DNA of 64,000 bases from Maribacter halichondriae (GCF_027474825.1 NZ_CP107030.1:4158001-4222000); one strand, 5' to 3'. Positions 17,050-25,159 are shown, numbered from the stretch's first letter. Program-made: numbers and translations. The notes: generated by a model from the letters alone, not told the origin.

Positions 17050-17418
17050 CTAATCTGGATTTTCAATATCGTCCTCAAACTTGGTTTCGGCAATTACCTT
17101 GACCAATCTTTCAGAGAAAACAGGACTTCTTTTTAAATCGCGGATCAATTTTCTTCTTTTACGGTCCGAAATATCCAGAGTGTCTAAAAGCTGTTTCGTA
17201 CGTTGTAAAGTGATGATCCTATCTTCTTTCAATTGAATTCTGTCTTCAACGGAAATTACCAATTCGGGTTCGAAACGTTCCATAACGGTATGCCGTTGTA
17301 CTTTGAGTTTTTCCTTTTTTTCAGTGTCCCCGTTCACAGTTTGGGTCTGGGCAGAAACCAGAAGTGTGCCCATCATAAATAGGAACAGGAATAAACTATG
17401 TTTGGTAAAACTTCTCAT
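17050..17418 (-). CDS. small secreted protein, paralogue of its neighbour
   Basis: 122 residues with a signal peptide (FTKHSLFLFLFMMGTLLVSAQ). The mature part shares with the gene at 17462-17803 a core 'LLDTLDISDRKRRKLIRDL', then 'SERLVKVIAETKFED' at the end. The basic and aliphatic helix suggests a small helical periplasmic protein. No family was recognised. The gap to its paralogue is 43 bp, so the pair is a tandem duplication, probably co-transcribed. Confidence 0.65.
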   Translation of the reverse strand: MRSFTKHSLFLFLFMMGTLLVSAQTQTVNGDTEKKEKLKVQRHTVMERFEPELVISVEDRIQLKEDRIITLQRTKQLLDTLDISDRKRRKLIRDLKRSPVFSERLVKVIAETKFEDDIENPD

Positions 17419-17461
17419 TCTTAATAACTATGTATGGCACTCTAAGAAAATGGATAATATG

Positions 17462-17803
17462 CTATTGTTCGACATCCTCAAATTTGGTTTCTGCCAAAAG
17501 TGCTTTCGATAGTCTTTCGGAGACACCATTTTTATACAAATCTCTTAACAACCGGCGTCGCTTTCGGTCAGAAATATCCAAAGTGTCCAAAATGGCTCTG
17601 GTGTACATAATTTTGGCCATGCGTTGCTCGTTCGATTCCAAAAAGTCGGGTTCGAATTTCGATAAAACAGGACCATCTTCCTCGTCAGCTATTTCTCTGG
17701 CCATTTGGGGAGAATTTTGAACGACCCCGGTTTGTTGCGCTTGGGCCGTCATTGCCAAAAGAAAAAATAGTATGAGGGTGATTAAAAAAATACTTTTTTT
17801 CAT
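17462..17803 (-). CDS. small secreted protein, paralogue of its neighbour
   Basis: 113 residues with a signal peptide (MKKSIFLITLILFFLLAMTAQA). The conserved core 'ILDTLDISDRKRRRLLRDL' and terminal 'SERLSKALLAETKFEDVEQ' match the adjacent gene, while the N-terminal mature regions differ. It is the first gene of the pair. Function is unknown; the strong conservation of the DISDRKRR segment marks the likely functional part. Confidence 0.65.
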   Translation of the reverse strand: MKKSIFLITLILFFLLAMTAQAQQTGVVQNSPQMAREIADEEDGPVLSKFEPDFLESNEQRMAKIMYTRAILDTLDISDRKRRRLLRDLYKNGVSERLSKALLAETKFEDVEQ

Positions 17804-17920
17804 CTCCGAATAATAGTTCTCCTTTACAATGTAGAAAAAAATCGCAATGCCGGTAATTTGAGTATGATAGGTGCTGTTCGCCCTGCGTATTCATCCTTTT
17901 ATCGATACGATTAATATCAA

Positions 17921-17928
17921 TATCTTTG
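17921..17928 (+). promoter_or_regulatory. -7 box for the YceI gene
   Basis: TATCTTTG matches TAnnTTTG and ends 25 bases before the ATG at 17954, a normal spacing for a short leader. Confidence 0.5.
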
Positions 17929-17953
17929 GTACGATCCTTGTAATGAACCGCTT

Positions 17954-18463
17954 ATGAAAACGATATGCTTTTACTTGATTTTATTTATGGTCACAACGCC
18001 CATACTGTCTCAAGACAAGATGGAAATCAAGTCCGCCAAAATCACCTTTACCTTTGTCAACAATGACGTGGATGGTTCTATATCGGACTTCAAGTCTTCC
18101 TCCAATATTGATTTTGAAAATCTCTCGGGTTCAACCTTCGAAGGTTCCGCAGCGGTAGAGACCCTCAAGACCGGAAATTTTCTGCGTGATTGGTCCCTGA
18201 AAGGCGGCAAATATTTCGATGCAGATGCCTATCCCCAAATTACCTTCACAAGTTCTGAGGTATTGACTAATGCAAAAGGTTTTACGGTCAAGGGTACATT
18301 GACCATTAAAGATACTTCTAAACCCATTGCCATTGATTTCATAAAGAACGGAAAACAACTGACAGGTACCGTTACCCTGAATTCGTACGACTATGGTATC
18401 CAAATCAAAAAAAACAGGGAGCAAAATAACGTGGTCGTCCAAATGATTTTTGATTTGCAGTAA
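17954..18463 (+). CDS. YceI family protein
   Basis: 169 residues with a signal peptide (MKTICFYLILFMVTTPILSQ). The YceI lipocalin-like barrel is recognisable: 'MEIKSAKITFTFVNNDVDGSISDFKSSSNIDFENLSGSTFEGSAAVETLKTGNFLRDWSLKGGKYFDADAYPQITFTSSEV', then 'KGTLTIKDTSKPIAIDF'. YceI proteins are periplasmic and bind amphiphilic or polyprenyl-like molecules. The 163-bp nested inverted repeat begins just after its stop codon and could end its transcript. Confidence 0.9.
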   Translation: MKTICFYLILFMVTTPILSQDKMEIKSAKITFTFVNNDVDGSISDFKSSSNIDFENLSGSTFEGSAAVETLKTGNFLRDWSLKGGKYFDADAYPQITFTSSEVLTNAKGFTVKGTLTIKDTSKPIAIDFIKNGKQLTGTVTLNSYDYGIQIKKNREQNNVVVQMIFDLQ

Positions 18464-18464
18464 C

Positions 18465-18627
18465 TGAACTCGTCTTGAATTAATGTTTGGAACCGAGAAT
18501 GAAGGCTTTTGCGTACTGATTTTGCCATTTTTCACTTCTGTAGCTATTGCTATGCAACCAAAAAATGGCAAAATCAGTACGCAAAATGCGAAATTCGTAG
18601 GTAAAACATTAATTCAAGACGAGTTCA
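18465..18627. repeat. 163-bp nested long inverted repeat (MITE-like)
   Basis: Outer arms of 24 bp (18465-18488 against 18604-18627) and inner arms of 26 bp (18507-18532 against 18561-18586) are both perfect inverted repeats sharing one centre. They are separated by unpaired stretches of 18 and 17 nt that still resemble each other weakly, and the central loop is 28 nt. There is no ORF inside. It starts two bases after the yceI stop codon. The size and symmetry fit a miniature inverted-repeat transposable element or a very large hairpin terminator. No flanking target duplication was seen. Confidence 0.8.
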
Positions 18628-18703
18628 CTTGTTAATAATATCCTTTATTTCTATATCGCAATCACGAAATGATCCTTAACTTCGCGCCCAAAAATTTTCC
18701 GCT

Positions 18704-19660
18704 ATGTGGGTATGGATTATTTTTATTGCGCTTATCATTGTGTTCTTAGCACTTGACCTTGGCGTTTTCCATAAAGAAGAACATGTTATCAAAAGTAAAG
18801 AGGCCGGTATCTGGACGGCCATTTGGGTAACCATAGCCTTGTCTTTTAGTGGTGTTATTTATTGGTTGTTTTCCAGTTGGCTTATCGAAAACCCTACCGG
18901 TCTGACCCCTAACAATGCCGTACTAAAATATATAACGGGTTATTTGATTGAACTCTCATTGAGCGTAGATAATGTTTTTGTTATCGCGGTCATATTTGCG
19001 GCCTTCAAGATTCCTCCAATTTATCAACATCGCGTTTTGTTTTGGGGTATTCTAGGTGCCATCGTATTTAGGGCCTTGATGATTTTATTCGGCGTTGCGC
19101 TTATAACCCGTTTCGAATGGATCATTTACGTTTTCGGGGTTTTCTTGCTATATACGGCCTTTAAAATGCTTAAAGGAGACGAGCATGAATTTAATCCCAA
19201 AAACTCTTGGGTATTTCGGCAGATAAAAAAAGTGTACCCTATAACAAATTCGATTCAAGGGCATGATTTTTTTGTAAAGCGGATGGGCGTAAAAGCCGCC
19301 ACTCCCCTCTTCGTAGCCCTTATTGTTATCGAGTTGACCGATATTCTTTTCGCGCTGGATAGTATTCCCGCAATTTTGGCGATAACAGCAGATCCTTTTA
19401 TCGTCTTTAGTTCAAATATCTTGGCGATATTGGGTCTACGTTCCATGTATTTCTTGATTTCAAGAATGTTGGATAAATTCCGGTTTATCAATTATAGCCT
19501 TGTCGTGATTCTTGCTTTTGTGGGACTCAAAATGCTATTTTCACACTATGTCCATTTACCCGAATGGGTTTCGTTATCGGTAATCTCCGTAGCATTGATT
19601 GGAGGAATAGTAGCCTCTTTGGTCATCCCAGAAAAAGAAGAATCGGTTTCTGAAGAGTAA
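18704..19660 (+). CDS. TerC family integral membrane protein
   Basis: 318 residues with about nine membrane segments. Signature TerC sequences are present: 'GYLIELSLSVDNVFVIAVIFAAFKIPPIYQHRVLFWGILGAIVFRALMI' and 'LIVIELTDILFALDSIPAILAITADPFIVFSSNILAILGLRSMYFLI'. The acidic residues within the SVDNVF and TDILFALDS segments are the conserved metal-site candidates. Family members (Alx/TerC) handle manganese or other metals and are named for tellurite resistance. A near-match -7 box (TAACTTCG, 18677-18684) lies before the ATG. Confidence 0.92.
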   Translation: MWVWIIFIALIIVFLALDLGVFHKEEHVIKSKEAGIWTAIWVTIALSFSGVIYWLFSSWLIENPTGLTPNNAVLKYITGYLIELSLSVDNVFVIAVIFAAFKIPPIYQHRVLFWGILGAIVFRALMILFGVALITRFEWIIYVFGVFLLYTAFKMLKGDEHEFNPKNSWVFRQIKKVYPITNSIQGHDFFVKRMGVKAATPLFVALIVIELTDILFALDSIPAILAITADPFIVFSSNILAILGLRSMYFLISRMLDKFRFINYSLVVILAFVGLKMLFSHYVHLPEWVSLSVISVALIGGIVASLVIPEKEESVSEE

Positions 19661-19667
19661 GATTCGG

Positions 19668-20102
19668 CTACCCAGGTTCTTGGTTAAACAGTAGGCGGTA
19701 AATTTTCCCAACGCCCCAATTACCTAACGGAAAGTAAAGGGCGAAGAACAACGCCATAGCAAGTCCGAAAGAGCGCTGCCCCACAATGGTTTCCAAAATA
19801 TTTCCCGGATAAGCGTAGGAAGTCTCAAGGGCATATCCAAAGAACTCCAAAAGGCACATGGCAATTAAACCGTAGGCGTATTGTTTATGGAAAGGAAAGT
19901 TTCTCAATAACAGTGAAATGGGAACCATGTACAGAATATAGCACGTGATGACTTGCCACCAATAGGTAAATTTGGCGATTTCCATTTGGGTGCCGAACCA
20001 GTTCATGCCCAATCCCCAAAGAAAATATATGACACAATAAATTACTATCAGATGTCGATCTACCTTGAGCTTCGCCTTGGCCCACTGAATAAACTCGGTC
20101 AT
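19668..20102 (-). CDS. membrane protein at the end of the polyketide operon
   Basis: 144 residues with about four membrane helices (HLIVIYCVIYFLWGLGMNWF, WWQVITCYILYMVPISLLL, YGLIAMCLLEFFGYALE, SFGLAMALFFALYFPLG). No family was recognised. Its start overlaps the ACP gene stop by one base (TAATG), so it belongs to the biosynthetic operon. A role in membrane insertion or modification of the product is possible but unproven. Confidence 0.65.
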   Translation of the reverse strand: MTEFIQWAKAKLKVDRHLIVIYCVIYFLWGLGMNWFGTQMEIAKFTYWWQVITCYILYMVPISLLLRNFPFHKQYAYGLIAMCLLEFFGYALETSYAYPGNILETIVGQRSFGLAMALFFALYFPLGNWGVGKIYRLLFNQEPG

Positions 20103-20356
20103 TATTTGGAGGAAAGTTTAAGTTCGATTATTTCCAGTGCATTTTTGACAGTCTGCATTTGGTCCATATCGTCATTTTCAAGGGTGATATCAAAAGCATC
20201 TTCAACATCGAGAATGATGTCCACCAAATTGGCCGAATTGATGTTAAGTTCATTAATAAAATGACTTTCTTCGGAAATATCGCCTACCGAAACATCTTCA
20301 GGAAGGTAAATTTTAATAATATCCTTTAATTTTTGGTAGCGTTCTTCTTTATCCAT
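20102..20356 (-). CDS. acyl carrier protein of the polyketide/fatty-acyl cluster
   Basis: 84 residues with the ACP four-helix pattern: 'YQKLKDIIKIYLPEDVSVGDISEESHFINELNINSANLVDIILDVEDAFDITLENDDMDQMQTVKNALEIIELKL'. The expected phosphopantetheine serine lies in INSANL, where housekeeping ACPs have DSLD, so this is a divergent, dedicated carrier. It would hold acyl chains for the neighbouring ketosynthase, dehydratase and SDR. 68 bp separate it from the ketosynthase gene. Confidence 0.88.
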   Translation of the reverse strand: MDKEERYQKLKDIIKIYLPEDVSVGDISEESHFINELNINSANLVDIILDVEDAFDITLENDDMDQMQTVKNALEIIELKLSSK

Positions 20357-20424
20357 AAAAATAGATTTCCTTCAATATTCACCGGCGTGTTATGCTAAGC
20401 TAAAACACTAAACTTCTCGAAGCA

Positions 20425-21699
20425 TCAGTCGTTAAAAGCACCAAAAATAACACATGCATTGACATCGCCAAAACCAAAACTTGCCTTGGCCAATATTCTC
20501 GGTCGATACGCCCTTGTTTTTTGAGGAATTCGGGATGCATCGACAATTTTCACTATTTCTGGATGAAGATCTTGACAGTTTAGGTTTCCGAATAGTTCTT
20601 TCTTCCCAAATTGTAAAAGGGAAGCAACACTTTCGATGCTTCCAGCGGCGGCCAGACAATGTCCGAAGTGCCCTTTAAAGGAATTTACAAAAGGGAAATC
20701 CGTTCCCTGTCTGTCCAATGCCTCGCTCCAATTCTTTATTTCAACGGTATCTTTTGCGGTTGCGGTCAAATGTCCGTTGATGACATCTACCTCCGATTTT
20801 GATATGCCCGCATTTTCGAGGGCATCTACAATACAACGTTGTACCCCTTCGCTGTTCGGTGCAGTCATACTACCTTCTCCCCGTTGTCCCCCACTGTTTA
20901 CGGCACCACCCAATACTTCGGCATAAATTTTGGCCCCACGCTCCAAAGCACATTCCAAGGATTCTAAAACCAGAGCTCCTGCCCCACTCCCAGGTACAAA
21001 ACCTGAAGCCGTGGCACTCATTGGACGGCTGGCAGCGGGTGGATTTTCATTATACTGTCTGGGCAGAATTCGCATGGCATCGAAACCGCCCCACACATAA
21101 GGGCCGCTATCGCTGCAGCTGCCAGTCAAAATTCGTTTTGCCTTACCGGAAACAATTCGTTCATAGGCCATCAAGATTCCCTCGGTGCCTGTGGTACAGG
21201 CCGAAGAGTTGGTGGTCACTTGATTACCACAGCCTAGAATACCGCCCAAATAGGCACTAATGCCGCTGGCCATGGTCTGTAAAACTGTAGTGCTCCCCAA
21301 TCGTCGAACACTTTTATCATCCACCAAATGAATGGACTCCCGAAACTTGTCTACACCCAAAATACCTGTGCCGAAAATGATACCGCTCTCCCAGTCCGGG
21401 GATTCTTTTGGAGAAATGGGCAGTCCGGCATCCTTCCAAGCATCTGTTCCGGCAATGACCCCATAGACGATTCCACTGGCATTTAGGCCCCGAAGTTGCA
21501 ATGGGGTAAAGTATTGTTCCACCAGATTATCCTTTATTAAGGGTTCCCCTGCGATTTGGCAGCCGAATTCAAGTTCTTTTAATTTGGGTTGAAAACGAAT
21601 GCCGCTTTTGCCATGTTGCATAGCATATGTAAAATCAGTCAGCCCCACTCCGTTTGGAGCACAAACGCCAAGTCCCGTAATGACAACACGTTTACGCAT
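20425..21699 (-). CDS. beta-ketoacyl-ACP synthase (FabF/KAS II-like)
   Basis: 424 residues, full length for KAS II. The nucleophile cysteine is in TNSSACTTG; the first histidine region reads NGHLTATAKDTVE, where FabF has NAHGT-type sequence; the second is KGHFGHCLAAAGSIE; GFGDVNA is near the end. It condenses acyl and malonyl-ACP groups, here most likely on the dedicated ACP next door. The altered first-His loop and cluster context point to specialised rather than housekeeping synthesis. The gene overlaps the dehydratase stop by 8 bp. Confidence 0.92.
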   Translation of the reverse strand: MRKRVVITGLGVCAPNGVGLTDFTYAMQHGKSGIRFQPKLKELEFGCQIAGEPLIKDNLVEQYFTPLQLRGLNASGIVYGVIAGTDAWKDAGLPISPKESPDWESGIIFGTGILGVDKFRESIHLVDDKSVRRLGSTTVLQTMASGISAYLGGILGCGNQVTTNSSACTTGTEGILMAYERIVSGKAKRILTGSCSDSGPYVWGGFDAMRILPRQYNENPPAASRPMSATASGFVPGSGAGALVLESLECALERGAKIYAEVLGGAVNSGGQRGEGSMTAPNSEGVQRCIVDALENAGISKSEVDVINGHLTATAKDTVEIKNWSEALDRQGTDFPFVNSFKGHFGHCLAAAGSIESVASLLQFGKKELFGNLNCQDLHPEIVKIVDASRIPQKTRAYRPRILAKASFGFGDVNACVIFGAFND

Positions 21700-22450
21700 T
21701 TTGGTTGTTTTTTATCATTCCCGCAATGGTACCCTTGCACACCAATTTATCTTCAGCATTGTACATTTTTACGTTACATTTCAGCTTATGGAATCGAAAA
21801 TAAAGTTTTTCCGCACGCACTGTCACAATTTCTCCCGGAGGTACAGGTAATAAAAATTCCATTTCAGAGGAACTGAGACCAATTTTTAAATTTTCCTTTT
21901 CTAGGATTTTATCCTGCGAAAGTAGAAATAGACCGAGACAGACCACACCGATTTGGGCGCAGCATTCAGTAAGTAGAACGCCTGGTGTTACAGGATTGCT
22001 TTTGAAGTGACCCTTATAAAAATCTGAATCTTTGGAGAAAGTATAGGTACCTTCGACGGTCTTTTCATCAATATGTATAAGTTCATCTACAAAAAGGAAG
22101 GGTTCTGTATAGGGAAGTTTTTCAAGTATTTCGGATGTCATACTGAGCCTGTCGAAGTGTTTTTTATAGGTATTTTGTGCTAATTGAGGTAGTTTATCAT
22201 AGTCTCCGGAAATTAAGGCTTCTTTCTTTTTCCTACTCCAACCCTTAATTTGTTTTTCTCTAGTTATGGCCTCATCTGGAGTAAGAAATTTTTGAGACCA
22301 TTTTAATTGAACAGGTCTTCGCTTGAAAGTATAGGCTTTTTGATCAATTCCAATGTTGTGCTGTTCTATTCTAAAATCAATATTGTTGGTAATTCCAACA
22401 TAATAGGTTGAATCGGAACATTGAACAATATAGACGTAGTAAACTTTCAT
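21692..22450 (-). CDS. GIY-YIG nuclease domain fused in frame to FabZ-like hotdog dehydratase
   Basis: One 252-residue frame. Residues 1-~95 are a GIY-YIG nuclease (YYVYIVQC / YYVGIT core, Arg in IDFRIEQHN, Glu in TREKQIKGW). Residues 104-252 are a FabZ-like dehydratase with catalytic His in YKGHFKSNPVTPG and Glu in LLTECCAQIG. The join HFDRLSMT is encoded by the left terminal inverted repeat of the cassette at 22134-22523. The ATG at 22139-22141 is the likely native dehydratase start (149 aa), so the cell may make the dehydratase alone. No stop separates the two parts. The dehydratase belongs with the ketosynthase/ACP; the nuclease is an intruder. Confidence 0.85.
   Translation of the reverse strand: MKVYYVYIVQCSDSTYYVGITNNIDFRIEQHNIGIDQKAYTFKRRPVQLKWSQKFLTPDEAITREKQIKGWSRKKKEALISGDYDKLPQLAQNTYKKHFDRLSMTSEILEKLPYTEPFLFVDELIHIDEKTVEGTYTFSKDSDFYKGHFKSNPVTPGVLLTECCAQIGVVCLGLFLLSQDKILEKENLKIGLSSSEMEFLLPVPPGEIVTVRAEKLYFRFHKLKCNVKMYNAEDKLVCKGTIAGMIKNNQNA
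22134..22159. repeat. terminal inverted repeat, left end of the GIY-YIG cassette
   Basis: 26 bp whose complement (CACTTCGACAGGCTCAGT followed by ATGACATC) matches the right end at 25 of 26 positions. The single difference (A here, G there) makes an ATG that serves as the presumed dehydratase start. Confidence 0.85.
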
Positions 22451-22497
22451 AAGTGCATAATACTTAAATAGGCATTACTTCAATAGTACTTTGGCCA

Positions 22498-22523
22498 CAC
22501 TTCGACAGGCTCAGTGTGACATC
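22498..22523. repeat. terminal inverted repeat, right end of the GIY-YIG cassette
   Basis: 26 bp, the inverted partner of 22134-22159 with one mismatch. It lies 48 bp upstream of the nuclease start codon and 20 bp downstream of the SDR stop. Confidence 0.85.
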
Positions 22524-22543
22524 TTAATTAGGTATTTGTAAAT

Positions 22544-23346
22544 TCATAGTAAGCTTTCTCCGCCATCAACTTTAATGATTGATCCCGTTATCCATTGCGC
22601 CTCGTCGGTTGTTAACAGATAGACCACATTGGCGACATCTTCGGGGGTGGTCAATCGTCCGTTCGGATTCCGCTCCAGGGCATTTTTCTTTAAAGTTTCG
22701 CTTCCCGAATCATGGAAAACGCTTGGGTCTCGGTAGCTCCTGCCTGAATACAGTTTGCTTTTATTCCCAACGGGGCAAATTCGAGAGCTATGTTACGGGT
22801 GATTGCCTCAAGGGTCACTTTCGCTGCGGATACAGCTGCATAACCAGGCCAAGCTCTGGTGTTTCCTTCACTGGTAAACGATATTATTCTTGTATCCTCA
22901 GCGAAGAGATGGGCATCCTTTGTTTCTTTTACCCAATCATAAAGGCTAAGGGCCATAGCATTCAGGGTGATAGTAAAATCTTGATGGTTCAATGTAGCCT
23001 CGGTTTCCGATTGCATAGGTTTCATGCTTCCTTTGGCGATACTATGCACCAAAACCCCTATTCGTTCGTCTTGGCTCAAACAGGATTTGATTTCATTAAG
23101 AGCTGACCGCCTTTTTTCAGGGTTAGCAGCATCGATGTTATAGCTTTTCACGTTGACATTTTCCGTCGAACGGATTTGTTCGAACGCTGTCTCAATTATT
23201 GGCAAATTGACCCTGGCATCACGATGCACGAGAATAAGATTAAAGCCATGACGAGCCAACTTCTTTGCGGTTGCCAGACCAAGGCCGCTGCTTCCGCCCA
23301 ATATCAATGCCCAAAGTCTTTTTTTAATTATTTTTTTCGAACTCAT
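22544..23346 (-). pseudogene. FabG-like SDR oxidoreductase with a -1 frameshift near its end
   Basis: The frame from 23346 carries the Rossmann motif (LILGGSSGLGLATAKKLA), the SDR region 'GVLVHSIAKGSMKPM' and 'WPGYAAVSAAKVTLEAITRNIALEFAPLGIKANCIQAGATETQAFSMI', then stops early at 22690. Adding one base at 22703-22708 restores ...MIPGSETLKKNALERN... through 'VANVVYLLTTDEAQWITGSIIKVDGGESLL' to the stop at 22544, giving a normal 267-residue enzyme. It would reduce beta-ketoacyl-ACP intermediates in the cluster. The active-site Tyr/Lys fall in GYAAVSAAK. The break may be a sequencing indel. Confidence 0.8.
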
Positions 23347-23382
23347 GTTCCGTACTTGATATTTCGTCCCTCGTCCTTTGAT

Positions 23383-24438
23383 TTACCATTCCAAAAGCAC
23401 TCGTTGTGCGGAGAACCCGGGACCGAAACTCAATATTAGTCCCTCTTCTCCACGTTCCATATTTTTTTCCAAAAAACGCTCCAAGACATAGAGTACGGTT
23501 GCACTACTCATATTTCCATAAAGCCGAAGAGTCTCCCGGGTATCGTCAATATTCTTCCCTAAACTACCAAAAAGTTCCTCAACGGTCTGCACGATCTTTC
23601 TTCCACCAGGGTGAAAAATCAGATGGTCGACGTTTTCAATGCTAGTTCCATATTTAGCTAAAAAAGGATGTACAATTTCTGGGAAATGTTCTGATATCGT
23701 CTCTGGAACCGCGGGATCCAAGATCATTTTCAATCCGTGGTTGGTCAAATCGAAGCCCATCAGATGGGTCGCATCGGTAAAGTGGTACATCTCTTCCCCC
23801 TTTATTTTCGGACCGGCAGCATTTTCTTCCGAGGATAAGAGTACACATGCCGCACCATCGCCAAAGATGGCCGCACTCACCATATTGGCCATAGAAAAAT
23901 CGTTCAATTGAAACGTAGCCGTCGGACTTTCCACGGCAACCACCGCCGCCCTCTTCCCGGGATTGGATTTTAAAAAGTTACTGGCATAGATAAGTCCTGA
24001 AACACCTGCGGCACATCCCATCTCCGTAACCGGTAATCGGACGATGTCTCGACGCAGCCCAATATCATTAATCAAATAGGCATCCAAAGAAGGAATCATA
24101 ATACCAGTGCAACTGACCGTAATAATATAATCGAGGGACTCGACAGACCAATTGCTTTGTGAAAGGGCTTTTTGAAGCACTTTGTTGCCCAGCAACTTCA
24201 CTTCACGGACATAAATCGCATTCTTATCTTTGAACGAGGTTGCGGTAAATACCTCTTCGATATTCATGATTCCGTAGCGTGTATCGACACCGGCGCCCTC
24301 AAAAATCTTGGTGACCTTTCTTCGAAACCGTTCGTCTTGATCGGCGAGCCATAGTTCAACGAAGGGGAGAATATCCTTTGTTTTTCGACAATAGGCAGGC
24401 AATACTTTCGCAACTTCGGTAATGTGAACGTCGTTCAT
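23383..24438 (-). CDS. type III polyketide synthase (chalcone/stilbene synthase family)
   Basis: 351 residues with the complete triad: Cys142 in TEMGCAAGVSG, His276 in IFHPGG and Asn309 in YGNMSSAT. 'GIMIPSLDAYLINDIGLRRDI' and the terminal 'LILSFGPGFSAQRVLLEW' are typical. These homodimeric enzymes extend an acyl starter with malonyl-CoA and cyclise it to pyrones, resorcinols or phloroglucinol. With a methyltransferase and a flavin oxidoreductase upstream and dedicated acyl-assembly genes downstream, an alkyl-resorcinol, alkyl-pyrone or quinone-type lipid is a reasonable guess. It starts 4 bp after the methyltransferase stop. Confidence 0.93.
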   Translation of the reverse strand: MNDVHITEVAKVLPAYCRKTKDILPFVELWLADQDERFRRKVTKIFEGAGVDTRYGIMNIEEVFTATSFKDKNAIYVREVKLLGNKVLQKALSQSNWSVESLDYIITVSCTGIMIPSLDAYLINDIGLRRDIVRLPVTEMGCAAGVSGLIYASNFLKSNPGKRAAVVAVESPTATFQLNDFSMANMVSAAIFGDGAACVLLSSEENAAGPKIKGEEMYHFTDATHLMGFDLTNHGLKMILDPAVPETISEHFPEIVHPFLAKYGTSIENVDHLIFHPGGRKIVQTVEELFGSLGKNIDDTRETLRLYGNMSSATVLYVLERFLEKNMERGEEGLILSFGPGFSAQRVLLEW

Positions 24439-24442
24439 AGAT

Positions 24443-25159
24443 TCAGCTTAGTGGGTTATGCCGCATGACCCATACATAGCGATAGGCCCATTTCCATCGG
24501 ATATCATGTGAAACAGACGGGAGTCTTTGGGAATATTCCTTCAATTCGCTTTTTATAAAGCCTTTTCGAATGGAAATCAATCCGTCAATTTTAGCAACTT
24601 TTGTTTTGATAAAAATACGACTAAAGCCCCTAAAAAGATAGTAGGCCCAGCGACTTCTTTGCAAATCGTTGATTACTACACCGATGCTGGTCAGTTCTAT
24701 AAACTTTTGAAGAAAAATGAGCAATTGTGCATTGGTAAAATGATGCATGGTCAGCGTAGTCAATACGATATCGCATTCAAAATTTGATGGGTCCAATGCT
24801 ACTATATCTTCGACCACATAAGAAATTTCCGGATAGTCCAACGATTCTCGCCCAGCAATTTGTAAAGCTTCCTTATTAAGGTCGATACCTATAAAACGGA
24901 CGTTCAGCTTCTGTTTTCGGCAATAATCGGCCAATTCACGAAGCATAGCCCCATCACCACATCCCATATCGACAATAACATACGCTTCTTTCGGATTTTC
25001 ATGGAAAAGTTTTGCGACGGCCTGTACGGTAATGGCATTGCCGCCCAGCATTCTGTTTACTCGATTTATGTCATCAAAGACCATGGGGAGGTTTTCAAAA
25101 CCTTCCTGCATATTATCCATGATTTCCAATTGTGCACTACGGCGGCTAAAATCTATCAT
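24443..25159 (-). CDS. class I SAM-dependent methyltransferase
   Basis: 238 residues. Motif I is 'AYVIVDMGCGDGAMLRELADYCR', followed by an acidic strand (VRFIGIDLNKEAL) and 'CDIVLTTLTMHHFTNAQLLIFLQKF', typical of small-molecule methyltransferases. The C-terminal third is basic and aromatic. It probably methylates the polyketide product (O- or C-methylation is not predictable). Its start overlaps the stop of the flavin oxidoreductase gene by one base and it sits 4 bp before the synthase gene, so the three are tightly coupled. Confidence 0.88.
   Translation of the reverse strand: MIDFSRRSAQLEIMDNMQEGFENLPMVFDDINRVNRMLGGNAITVQAVAKLFHENPKEAYVIVDMGCGDGAMLRELADYCRKQKLNVRFIGIDLNKEALQIAGRESLDYPEISYVVEDIVALDPSNFECDIVLTTLTMHHFTNAQLLIFLQKFIELTSIGVVINDLQRSRWAYYLFRGFSRIFIKTKVAKIDGLISIRKGFIKSELKEYSQRLPSVSHDIRWKWAYRYVWVMRHNPLS

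Larger units (their letters stand above)
22134..22523 (-). mobile_element. GIY-YIG nuclease cassette with 26-bp terminal inverted repeats
   Basis: A 390-bp unit holding only a GIY-YIG nuclease reading frame (start 22450) between near-perfect inverted repeats at 22134-22159 and 22498-22523. It lies between the SDR and dehydratase genes of an otherwise tightly packed operon whose other junctions overlap or are short. No target-site duplication is visible at the outer edges. The core CTTCGACAGGCTCAG is, as far as I recall, a widespread repeat in bacterial genomes, but this could not be checked here. A self-mobilising nuclease element is inferred, not shown. Confidence 0.65.

Noticed and set aside
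20799..21260. 153-codon plus-strand ORF
   Set aside because: Antisense to the ketosynthase, rich in His/Arg/Pro in a way typical of reverse-complement frames.
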